Below are positions 6,048-10,843 of a DNA stretch of 10,843 nucleotides, piece by piece (position 1 is the stretch's first letter; each line of letters starts with the position of its first letter). The position numbers and the translations under genes are program-made. The stretch covers positions 1 to 10,843 of the forward strand of contig DASSOT010000069.1 of the NCBI GenBank assembly GCA_035700225.1, given 5' to 3'. The notes under the pieces are model-generated. The model was not told the DNA's origin. It worked only from the letters and a program-made list of their open reading frames with translations, and made no database searches. Source of the DNA: JANWLD01 sp035700225. Lineage in GTDB: Bacteria > Patescibacteriota > Saccharimonadia > Saccharimonadales > 2-12-FULL-41-12.

Positions 6048-6845
6048 ATGAGGATTTATTCGTGGAATGTGAACGGTATCCGGGCAGTTCATAAGAAGGG
6101 CCTCTTCGTGCCTTTCGTAGAAAAACACCAGCCGGACGTACTGTGTCTGCAGGAAACCAAAGCGCACCAAGGGCAAAGCGAGGTAGACCTGCCGGATTAC
6201 GAAGAGTATTGGAACTCGGCAGACAAAAAAGGCTATTCCGGTACGGCTATATTTACAAAGCAGAAACCGTTGGCGGTCATCAATGGCCTGCCACTGGATA
6301 TTGCCAAGAAATACGGGCTTATCGCCGACGGTTACGGCGACCCGAACAAAGAGGGCAGGGTCATAACCGCCGAATACGAAAAGTTCTACATAATAAGCGT
6401 GTATACGCCGAACGCCAAGGACGATCTATCGCGCGTGCCTTTGCGCCACAAGCAATGGGACCCGGCATTTTTGGCCTACTGCAAAGAGTTGGAAAAAAAG
6501 AAACCCGTAGTATTTTGCGGTGATTTGAACGTAGCCCACACCGAAGACGACCTTGCGCGGCCAAAACCGAACATCGGGAAAAAAGGTTTCACCGACGAAG
6601 AACGGGAAGGCTTCCAGAATTTTCTGGATGCCGGTTTTATAGACACTTTCCGCATGTTCACCAAAGGCAACGGCCATTACAGCTGGTGGACGCACTGGGC
6701 AAATGCGCGGGCAAGGAATGTCGGCTGGCGCATAGATTACTTCCTGGTATCCCAAACACTGAAAGATAAGGTCAAAAAGGCAGAAATCCATGCGGATGTC
6801 ATGGGCTCCGACCACTGTCCGGTAAGCATAGAGCTTATGGTATAA
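6048..6845 (+). CDS. xth: Exodeoxyribonuclease III family AP endonuclease
   Basis: This enzyme of the EEP superfamily cuts DNA at abasic sites and trims 3' ends in base excision repair. With the start chosen here it has 265 residues, the normal ExoIII/ExoA length. Seen motifs are MRIYSWNVNGIRA (Asn7), LQETKA (metal-binding Glu36), VYTPN, FCGDLNVAHTEDDLARPKP (Asp159, Asn161), WRIDYFLVS and GSDHCPVSIEL (Asp255-His256). An in-frame ATG at 6036 exists, but it lies inside the -10 box and would add only MLSD, so I prefer 6048, which begins directly with the conserved first strand. The predicted transcript starts about 4 bases upstream and has no ribosome site: likely leaderless. Confidence 0.93.
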   Translation: MRIYSWNVNGIRAVHKKGLFVPFVEKHQPDVLCLQETKAHQGQSEVDLPDYEEYWNSADKKGYSGTAIFTKQKPLAVINGLPLDIAKKYGLIADGYGDPNKEGRVITAEYEKFYIISVYTPNAKDDLSRVPLRHKQWDPAFLAYCKELEKKKPVVFCGDLNVAHTEDDLARPKPNIGKKGFTDEEREGFQNFLDAGFIDTFRMFTKGNGHYSWWTHWANARARNVGWRIDYFLVSQTLKDKVKKAEIHADVMGSDHCPVSIELMV

Positions 6846-6846
6846 T
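6838..6846 (+). promoter_or_regulatory. Extended -10 promoter of the small membrane protein gene
   Basis: TGG followed by TATAAT (6841-6846) is a full extended -10 match and overlaps the xth stop codon. It predicts a start near 6853, giving a short leader that includes the GGAG ribosome site. No good -35 is seen. Confidence 0.45.
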
Positions 6847-6870
6847 TTGATACGACAAAATGGAGAAAAA

Positions 6871-7224
6871 ATGAGTAAAAACAAAACACTAACTAAAGAA
6901 TTCAAGGCGTTTCTTTTCAGCTTAGGAATAGCCAATTTAGCAACTATATTGTTGCCGATATCACTTATTTTCTACTTCGAGCTGTTTGTCGTTAAAACGC
7001 TAACTGATAATGACAGCCAGGAATTGACTTATTCTCGCATAATCACATCCCTGTTGTTAGTCGGCGTCTTCGTTTTAATCGCCAACATCTTCACTGCAGT
7101 AAAACTACTGAAAATATATAAGCTTTCAAAAAACCAAACCAGAGCGGCAAAGATCTTATTGGCCTTATCCGTATTCCTACCCATAGCATATTTCGCGTTT
7201 GTGGTTGCGATACGGTTTATCTAA
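6871..7224 (+). CDS. Small integral membrane protein of unknown function
   Basis: I do not recognise this 117-residue protein. After a Lys-rich N-terminus it has three hydrophobic segments likely to cross the membrane: about residues 13-38 (FLFSLGIANLATILLPISLI), 57-75 (IITSLLLVGVFVLIANIF) and 94-116 (ILLALSVFLPIAYFAFVVAI). A charged, Lys-rich cytoplasmic loop (LLKIYKLSKNQTRAAK) lies between the second and third. I chose the ATG at 6871 because GGAG (6862-6865) is 5 bases upstream; an in-frame TTG at 6847 touches the -10 box and is unlikely. The gene is clearly more AT-rich than its neighbours, as is common for membrane proteins but also compatible with transfer. Confidence 0.65.
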   Translation: MSKNKTLTKEFKAFLFSLGIANLATILLPISLIFYFELFVVKTLTDNDSQELTYSRIITSLLLVGVFVLIANIFTAVKLLKIYKLSKNQTRAAKILLALSVFLPIAYFAFVVAIRFI

Positions 7225-7245
7225 ATTCTTTGATTTCAAAAGAAG

Positions 7246-7251
7246 TATAAT
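7246..7251 (+). promoter_or_regulatory. -10 box of the HAD phosphatase gene, leaderless geometry
   Basis: A consensus TATAAT ends 6 bases before the ATG at 7258. Standard promoter geometry then places the transcription start on the A of the ATG itself. No convincing -35 or ribosome site is seen. Confidence 0.45.
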
Positions 7252-7257
7252 TATCAT

Positions 7258-7974
7258 ATGGTGCCGAAAAAGTTCGCTGTTTTTGATTTTGATGGGACTT
7301 TGGTCAGGTGGCAACTCTTCATGGCCATCTTTTACGAACTGGCCGAGGAAAAGCTCATCGATGAAAAAGATTATCGGCAAGTCCGCCGGCTTTTCGATGC
7401 CTGGCGGGACCGTACATCAGAAAAAGCCTATGACGAATATGCTCAGAAATCCATAGAGATATTCGACAAACACGTAGATAAACTAAGTGTTTCCGTTTTT
7501 GATAAAGCTGTAGATAGGGTCTTTGAAAAGTACAAAGACCAGGTCTACACATACACGCGCGACCTCATCGACGAGCTTAAGAAAAAAGATTATTACCTTA
7601 TCGCTATCTCAGGTTCGCAATATCAGATAGTGGAGAAGATTTCCAAATATTACGGCTTTGACGAATGGACAGGCACGAAATATACGCAGATAGGCGACAA
7701 GTTCGGCGGTTATGAGAGCTTTCCGGCCGGCAACAAGGGCAAGGCACTGCAGAAAATAATCCAGGCAAAAGAACTGTCTCTGGAGAGCAGTATTGCCGTG
7801 GGTGATACAGAGAGCGATATCGCCATGCTGGAGATGGTAGAAACGCCCATAGCCTTTAACCCGAACCGTGGATTATTAGAACACGCCAAAGCTAATAAAT
7901 GGCCGGTTGTAGTCGAGAGAAAAAGCATCGTTTACCAACTCGCCTACAGTCACGGTTCGTACAAATTGGTTTGA
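7258..7974 (+). CDS. HAD-IB family phosphatase (SerB-like)
   Basis: This 238-residue protein has all four haloacid dehalogenase motifs. Motif I is FDFDGT with nucleophile Asp10 and Asp12, motif II is ISGS with Ser118, motif III is the GNKGKAL lysine (about 160-162), and motif IV is GDTESD (Asp183, Asp187). A helical cap (about residues 15-95) lies between motifs I and II. This is the layout of the phosphoserine phosphatase-like subfamily IB, whose members dephosphorylate phosphoserine, phospholipid head groups or other small phosphates. The cap lacks anything that I can use to name a substrate, so serB is not assigned. The start at ATG 7258 fits the promoter. The stop codon overlaps the -35 box of the leu attenuator promoter, with no terminator between. 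Confidence 0.85.
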   Translation: MVPKKFAVFDFDGTLVRWQLFMAIFYELAEEKLIDEKDYRQVRRLFDAWRDRTSEKAYDEYAQKSIEIFDKHVDKLSVSVFDKAVDRVFEKYKDQVYTYTRDLIDELKKKDYYLIAISGSQYQIVEKISKYYGFDEWTGTKYTQIGDKFGGYESFPAGNKGKALQKIIQAKELSLESSIAVGDTESDIAMLEMVETPIAFNPNRGLLEHAKANKWPVVVERKSIVYQLAYSHGSYKLV

Positions 7975-7999
7975 CAAAAGCAATTTTAAGGTGTACTAT
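7971..7999 (+). promoter_or_regulatory. Promoter of the leu leader and leuA
   Basis: TTGACA (7971-7976), a 17-base spacer and TACTAT (7994-7999) form a strong vegetative promoter. Ten bases separate the -10 box from the leader-peptide ATG at 8010, so the transcript should start near 8006 with almost no untranslated leader. The -35 overlaps the stop of the preceding HAD gene. Confidence 0.8.
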
Positions 8000-8009
8000 T
8001 GGTTTCATT

Positions 8010-8087
8010 ATGGTTTTGACTATAGCGAAGCAGTTGGATCTCCTCCTCGGCCTTAAAGGGCTGTGCTTCAGCATGGTTGAAGCCTAG
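8010..8087 (+). CDS. leuL: Leucine leader peptide (attenuator)
   Basis: A 25-codon open frame with 7 leucines ends just before a terminator and upstream of leuA. Leu codons are TTG at 8016 and 8034, a CTC CTC CTC run at 8040-8048, CTT at 8052 and CTG at 8061. This composition is the hallmark of ribosome-mediated attenuation: scarce charged tRNA-Leu stalls the ribosome at the CTC run. The frame is open further upstream to 7899, but the promoter lies at 7971-7999, so 8010 is the only sensible start. There is no Shine-Dalgarno; translation is probably leaderless. I use leuL as the conventional name for this role, not because of homology. Confidence 0.85.
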   Translation: MVLTIAKQLDLLLGLKGLCFSMVEA

Positions 8088-8149
8088 TCTGCCGGGTACG
8101 CAGACCAAGCACAGTCACAACGAATCAGGCTTCAATCGCCTGATTTTTT
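8061..8149 (+). promoter_or_regulatory. Leucine attenuator: alternative RNA structures before leuA
   Basis: Three mutually constrained pairings are visible. CTGTGCTT (8061-8068) pairs with AAGCACAG (8107-8114). TTGAAGCCT (8077-8085, at the leader stop) pairs with AGGCTTCAA (8127-8135), the antiterminator. The terminator 8123-8149 uses part of the same bases. A small hairpin GTCTGC/GCAGAC (8087-8105) lies between. A ribosome stalled at the CTC/CTT codons would cover the first arm and leave TTGAAGCCT free to disrupt the terminator. A ribosome that reaches the stop codon would cover TTGAAGCCT and allow termination. Confidence 0.75.
8123..8149 (+). terminator. Attenuator terminator before leuA
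   Basis: AATCAGGC (8123-8130) and GCCTGATT (8138-8145) form a perfect 8-bp stem with a 7-base loop, ending in a run of six T (8144-8149). This is an intrinsic terminator placed between the leader peptide and leuA. Confidence 0.88.
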
Positions 8150-8182
8150 AATTTATACGAGAAAGCTTAAGGAGAATAATAA

Positions 8183-9802
8183 ATGCCACCAGAAGGACAA
8201 GGCCCGGCGCCCGGGGAAGCGTCGCCGGAAAGAACCGAGGCAAACCGAGTACATATCTTTGATACGACATTGCGCGACGGCGAACAATCGCCAGGCGTAT
8301 CATTAAACACAGCCGAAAAGGTCGAGATAGCCCATCAGTTAGCGAGGCTAGGCGTAGATGTAATAGAAGCCGGTTTCCCGATAACATCGCCTGGTGACTT
8401 TGAAGCGACGCAGGCAATAGCCCGCCAGGTTGAAGGTCCGGTGATATGCGGACTGGCCAGAACGCACAAAGCAGACATAGACAGGGCATGGGAAGCCGTA
8501 CGCGACTCCGAGCGCCCGAGAATCCACACCTTTATCTCCACCTCTGATATACATATAGAGCACCAACTACAGACTGACCGCGAAGATGTAAAAGGCCAGG
8601 CAAGAGCCGCCGTAGCTTTGGCAAAAAGCTACACCGAAGACGTTGAATTTTCGCCGATGGATGCCACGAGAGCGGATTTTGATTTTACCGCCGAGGTATG
8701 CGCCATAGCCGTAGAGGAAGGCGCTACGGTATTGAACATTCCTGATACGGTAGGGTACACCACTCCCGAGGAATACGCCGATTACTGGAGACGGCTTTTT
8801 GATGCTGTCCCCGAACTGGGTAGCGGAGCCGTCAGAGGTTCCGTACATTGCCATGATGACCTGGGATTAGCCGTAGCCAACTCATATGCCGGCTTGCTGG
8901 CAGGAGCACGGCAGGTCGAATGCGCCGTCAACGGAATAGGCGAAAGAGCCGGAAACGCTTCGGAAGAAGAGATAGCCATGCTGATACGGGTCCGAGAGGC
9001 CTTGCATAAGTTATGGACCGGGATAAATACCAGAGAGATAATGAGAACCAGCAGAATGGTTTCACGCTCAACGGGTTATTCAGTACAGCCGAACAAAGCT
9101 GTCGTAGGCAGAAATGCTTTCGCGCACGAATCCGGAATTCATCAGGACGGCATACTGAAAGAACGCGAAACTTACGAAATCATGGATGCTACCGAAGTAG
9201 GCCTGGAGTCAAACTCGTTAGTCCTGGGTAAACATTCGGGGCGTCATGCGCTAAAAGACGCACTGGAACAACTGGGCTACGATACTGAGCAAATCAACAT
9301 AAATAACACCTTCAAGCAGTTCAAGGAAGTAGCTGACCGTAAAAAGCAGGTCACTGCTATGGATCTGGAAGCGCTGGTGTCTGAAGAGGTCAGGGAGGCA
9401 TCCGAAACATATCATTTGGAAGGTTTCGAGCTGGCCAAACCCAGGGACGGTGAACCATCAGCAAAGGTCGCTGTAAAAATGCCTGACGGCTCAATAGCCG
9501 AGGGCGAAGCTACCGGCGACGGGCCGGTTGATGCCGTATTCAATGCAATAAAGAATGCGACGGAGACGAACTACTCCTTAGCACCCGGCGGTTACAAGGT
9601 AGATACCGTCAGCGGCGGAGAAGATGCGATGGGCGATGTCAGCGTAACCCTGGTAAATGGCGGAGAACCGTTCTCCGGCACAGCAAGCGGCACCGATATC
9701 ATAGAAACTTCGGCGCGCGCTTATACCAGGGCGTTGAGTTTTGCCGACAGGCGCAAAGATGAATCGGACGAAGCCGAAGGGCCAAAAGAAGTTGACAACT
9801 AA
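8183..9802 (+). CDS. leuA: 2-isopropylmalate synthase
   Basis: LeuA condenses acetyl-CoA with 2-oxoisovalerate, the committed step of leucine synthesis in the cytoplasm. The 539-residue length fits the long bacterial type with a regulatory domain. The TIM-barrel begins at DTTLRDGEQSPG (Asp27, Arg31, Asp32). Metal ligands are in HCHDDLGLA (His222, His224) and NGIGERAGNAS (Asn256). HESGIHQDG lies in the linker region. The C-terminal part from about residue 395 has the LeuA allosteric dimer fold pattern, with PDGSIAEGEATGDGPVDAVFNAI typical of the leucine feedback domain. An extra 20-residue Pro/Gly/Glu-rich N-terminus precedes the barrel. AAGGAG (8169-8174) lies 8 bases before the ATG. Expression is under the leucine attenuator, so control is both allosteric and transcriptional. 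Its last codons contain the next promoter. Confidence 0.95.
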   Translation: MPPEGQGPAPGEASPERTEANRVHIFDTTLRDGEQSPGVSLNTAEKVEIAHQLARLGVDVIEAGFPITSPGDFEATQAIARQVEGPVICGLARTHKADIDRAWEAVRDSERPRIHTFISTSDIHIEHQLQTDREDVKGQARAAVALAKSYTEDVEFSPMDATRADFDFTAEVCAIAVEEGATVLNIPDTVGYTTPEEYADYWRRLFDAVPELGSGAVRGSVHCHDDLGLAVANSYAGLLAGARQVECAVNGIGERAGNASEEEIAMLIRVREALHKLWTGINTREIMRTSRMVSRSTGYSVQPNKAVVGRNAFAHESGIHQDGILKERETYEIMDATEVGLESNSLVLGKHSGRHALKDALEQLGYDTEQININNTFKQFKEVADRKKQVTAMDLEALVSEEVREASETYHLEGFELAKPRDGEPSAKVAVKMPDGSIAEGEATGDGPVDAVFNAIKNATETNYSLAPGGYKVDTVSGGEDAMGDVSVTLVNGGEPFSGTASGTDIIETSARAYTRALSFADRRKDESDEAEGPKEVDN

Positions 9803-9820
9803 ACCCTCTAGCTGTACAAT
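9792..9820 (+). promoter_or_regulatory. Promoter of the first isoleucine leader
   Basis: TTGACA (9792-9797), a 17-base spacer and TACAAT (9815-9820) make a near-consensus promoter whose -35 is inside the last codons of leuA. Again exactly 10 bases lie between the -10 box and the leader ATG (9831), so the leader is predicted to be almost leaderless. Confidence 0.82.
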
Positions 9821-9830
9821 CGCTAACATT

Positions 9831-9887
9831 ATGAGCAGACAGATGATAATCGCTGAAATTATCATTATCCCCGGAGGACGCGGGTAA
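9831..9887 (+). CDS. Isoleucine leader peptide 1 (attenuator)
   Basis: An 18-codon frame encodes MSRQMIIAEIIIIPGGRG, with six isoleucines including four in a row (ATT ATC ATT ATC, 9858-9869). It is followed by an intrinsic terminator and then by a gene of unknown function. The codon run, the strong promoter and the terminator together indicate an attenuator that senses charged tRNA-Ile. The last codons (CCC GGA GGA CGC GGG) double as RNA arms: CCCG (9870-9873) can pair locally with CGGG (9881-9884). There is no Shine-Dalgarno. It is too short for routine gene callers. Confidence 0.85.
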   Translation: MSRQMIIAEIIIIPGGRG

Positions 9888-9939
9888 GCTTGTAATTTTT
9901 GCGTAAAAAAAATAAGCTCCCGCGAAAGCGGGAGTTTTT
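9870..9939 (+). promoter_or_regulatory. Isoleucine attenuator 1: alternative RNA structures
   Basis: CGCGGG (9879-9884) at the leader end is complementary to CCCGCG (9919-9924) in the terminator, and after a 2-base bulge AGCTT (9887-9891) continues the helix with AAGCT (9914-9918). That gives an 11-bp antiterminator. In competition, CCCG/CGGG folds locally inside the leader frame. A ribosome stalled on the last Ile codons would mask CCCG and free CGCGGG for the antiterminator; a ribosome at the TAA would cover CGCGGG and permit termination. Confidence 0.75.
9917..9939 (+). terminator. Attenuator terminator 1 (Ile)
   Basis: CTCCCGC (9917-9923), GAAA tetraloop, GCGGGAG (9928-9934), then five T. 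This is a compact intrinsic terminator 15 bases before the start codon of the next gene. Confidence 0.9.
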
Positions 9940-9954
9940 AATTTAAGGAACACT

Positions 9955-10386
9955 ATGGGAGCAACGACAATCACAGCAAGGCAAGAAGGGTTAGGCGAAA
10001 CATCACAGGCTTTAGTCGATACAGCCGCTGGATACTTCTTTGATGAAAAGTATGACTATACGGATGACACCGAAGAAGATTTCCGCGAGCAGGTCAGAGC
10101 ATATCTACAAAAAGACCCGCTGACGAACGGCGTAGCTTTCGCGTCAGGTCTGATAGCGGCCGGATTCGAGGTAGAAGTAAGCCCCGTGCGAGTAACTGCG
10201 CCGGAGCAGGAACCGATGGCCGCCCTTGATACATACGCTTTCATAAAGAACTGGCGCAATGTAGTAGGCACGGTCCTCGCAATGGGGGTATCCGGACTGG
10301 ATGAGCGTTATGGTACGCATGACGAAGACACCAAGCAGTTCTTGGTTGGACCCGTAGCCGAAGCGATAGACGGAGAGGTCGGCTAA
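9955..10386 (+). CDS. Unknown acidic protein under isoleucine attenuation
   Basis: I do not recognise this 143-residue protein. It is acidic, with an Asp/Glu/Tyr-rich stretch (about residues 29-46), and has no signal peptide or clear membrane segment. Possible helix-strand alternation follows: GVAFASGLIAAGFEVEVSPVRVTAP (about 59-83), then a Trp-containing segment and a Gly-rich stretch NVVGTVLAMGVSGL (about 102-115). AAGGA (9945-9949) lies 5 bases before the ATG. The gene sits directly behind an Ile-sensing attenuator and in front of a second one that precedes an ilvA-like gene, so it should rise when isoleucine is short. It may be a regulator or partner of branched-chain amino acid enzymes, or an uptake/catabolic accessory; the sequence does not decide. 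The composition is like that of leuA. Confidence 0.75.
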   Translation: MGATTITARQEGLGETSQALVDTAAGYFFDEKYDYTDDTEEDFREQVRAYLQKDPLTNGVAFASGLIAAGFEVEVSPVRVTAPEQEPMAALDTYAFIKNWRNVVGTVLAMGVSGLDERYGTHDEDTKQFLVGPVAEAIDGEVG

Positions 10387-10439
10387 TGCCCAAATTCAGC
10401 GAAATAATTCCTATGATTATCATTCCCGGTAGCGGGTAG
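10386..10439 (+). CDS. Isoleucine leader peptide 2 (attenuator)
   Basis: A 17-residue frame encodes MPKFSEIIPMIIIPGSG, with five isoleucines (ATA ATT at 10404-10409, ATT ATC ATT at 10416-10424). Its ATG overlaps the stop codon of the preceding gene (TAATG) and a GGAGAGG (10372-10378) lies 7 bases upstream. It is therefore translated by ribosomes arriving through the operon, unlike the two leaderless leaders. It ends with the same IIIPG-x-G pattern as leader 1, and an intrinsic terminator follows. Confidence 0.85.
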   Translation: MPKFSEIIPMIIIPGSG

Positions 10440-10490
10440 CTTTGTATTTATAAACGTGCAGGCTCCCGCTAAGAAAAGCGGGAGTTTTTT
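10425..10490 (+). promoter_or_regulatory. Isoleucine attenuator 2: alternative RNA structures
   Basis: The design repeats that of attenuator 1. AGCGGG (10431-10436) in the leader pairs with CCCGCT (10465-10470) of the terminator, and after a one-base bulge AGC (10438-10440) pairs with GCT (10462-10464). The competing local hairpin is CCCG (10425-10428)/CGGG (10433-10436) with loop GTAG. Stalling on ATT ATC ATT would cover CCCG and release AGCGGG as antiterminator. Confidence 0.75.
10463..10490 (+). terminator. Attenuator terminator 2 (Ile)
   Basis: CTCCCGCT (10463-10470), a 6-base loop, AGCGGGAG (10477-10484) and six T form a strong intrinsic terminator between the leader and the ilvA-like gene. 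Confidence 0.9.
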
Positions 10491-10510
10491 ATTAATAAAG
10501 AAATAATGAC

Positions 10511-10843
10511 ATGACGCAAACAGCAACGATAGAACCAGAAAGCAGACTCGAGAAAGACCCGCATTTGATGCCGGGTCAGATTGCTGATATGGCCGGCACT
10601 GCGGCAGAGCGCATATCGGACCTGGTAAGCGAAACTCCCCTTTATACAAGCGAAGCACTGTCGCAAGGCCAAGTCCAAAGCGAGTTAAAAGACGAAACGA
10701 CGCAACCCGGCGGCTCGTTCAAGGACCGCGGGTCGGGCAATTTCGTCGCCTATTACACAGAGAACGGGGAGGTATTCTTCGTGACCACCAGCGCCGGCAA
10801 CCACGGCCGTGGAGTCGCTCGAGCCGCGATGGAACTGGGCGCC
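10511..10843 (+). CDS. ilvA: Threonine dehydratase-like PLP enzyme, 5' part (3' end outside window)
   Basis: The first 111 residues are visible. TPLYTSEALS, GGSFKDRG with the predicted PLP lysine at residue 71, and TTSAGNHGRGVARAAMELGA identify a fold-type II PLP enzyme. The SAGNHG loop is that of threonine/serine dehydratases. The SFKDRG form of the lysine motif is also common in threonine synthase, so thrC is the main alternative. Control by an Ile-codon leader strongly favours threonine ammonia-lyase, which makes 2-oxobutyrate for isoleucine. The N-terminus has about 40 residues before the TPL motif. The ribosome site is weak (AAAGAAA about 8 bases upstream). A minimal frame ATG ACA TGA (10505-10513) overlaps the start codon. 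The C-terminal regulatory domain cannot be seen. Confidence 0.75.
   Translation, partial: MTQTATIEPESRLEKDPHLMPGQIADMAGTAAERISDLVSETPLYTSEALSQGQVQSELKDETTQPGGSFKDRGSGNFVAYYTENGEVFFVTTSAGNHGRGVARAAMELGA

Noticed and set aside
6847..6870. TTG start for the small membrane protein
   Set aside because: It is adjacent to the TATAAT box, upstream of the likely transcript start. The ATG at 6871 has GGAG at the right distance.
7899..8009. Longer version of the leu leader frame starting at 7899
   Set aside because: It would begin inside the HAD gene and upstream of the strong promoter at 7971-7999. Only the ATG at 8010 is on the transcript.
1..10843. CRISPR array, insertion sequence, phage genes or toxin-antitoxin pair
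   Set aside because: No repeated units with regular spacing, no transposase-like or integrase-like protein and no small overlapping toxin/antitoxin pair were seen.

Overview
The window is bacterial chromosomal DNA of roughly balanced base composition. It carries core metabolic genes and shows no mobile element or CRISPR array. The lineage cannot be fixed from sequence alone. Compact layout, short gaps and several promoters placed so that transcripts would start at or within a few bases of the start codon suggest a lineage that uses leaderless mRNAs (Patescibacteria-like or actinobacterial are my guesses, weakly held).

Left part (1-2460): the C-lobe of a protein kinase-like protein enters from the left. 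It converges on, and overlaps, a two-gene minus-strand operon encoding a MacB-type ABC exporter (ATPase then permease, ATGA overlap). The intergenic region 2461-2756 holds two perfect operator-like palindromes, a tRNA-like 5' end that continues into unusual hairpins, and the promoter of an intact tRNA-Ser(GGA). Directly behind the tRNA sits an AT-richer ANT(2'')-like nucleotidyltransferase gene.

Middle (3444-7974): on the minus strand, aspartate-semialdehyde dehydrogenase (asd), UMP kinase (pyrH) and a flavodoxin-fold oxidoreductase. Exonuclease III (xth) is divergent from asd, and their promoters appear to overlap. Xth is followed by a small membrane protein and a SerB-like HAD phosphatase.

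Right part (7971-10843) is the most interesting region: a branched-chain amino acid block with three ribosome-mediated attenuators in under 3 kb. A leucine-rich leader peptide with a terminator/antiterminator precedes leuA. An isoleucine-rich leader precedes a 143-residue protein that I cannot identify. A second isoleucine-rich leader of the same design, starting on the stop codon of that unknown gene, precedes a threonine dehydratase-like gene (ilvA, cut by the window end). The logic is readable: a ribosome stalled at Leu or Ile codons masks one RNA arm and frees the next arm to break the terminator. The leu and first ile leaders have TTGACA-N17 promoters with exactly 10 nt between the -10 box and the ATG, so they look leaderless. 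With asd making the aspartate-family precursor, IlvA diverting threonine to isoleucine and LeuA opening leucine synthesis, the organism appears to make its own branched-chain amino acids. The unknown gene between the two Ile attenuators is by position a candidate for a new component of isoleucine metabolism or its control.
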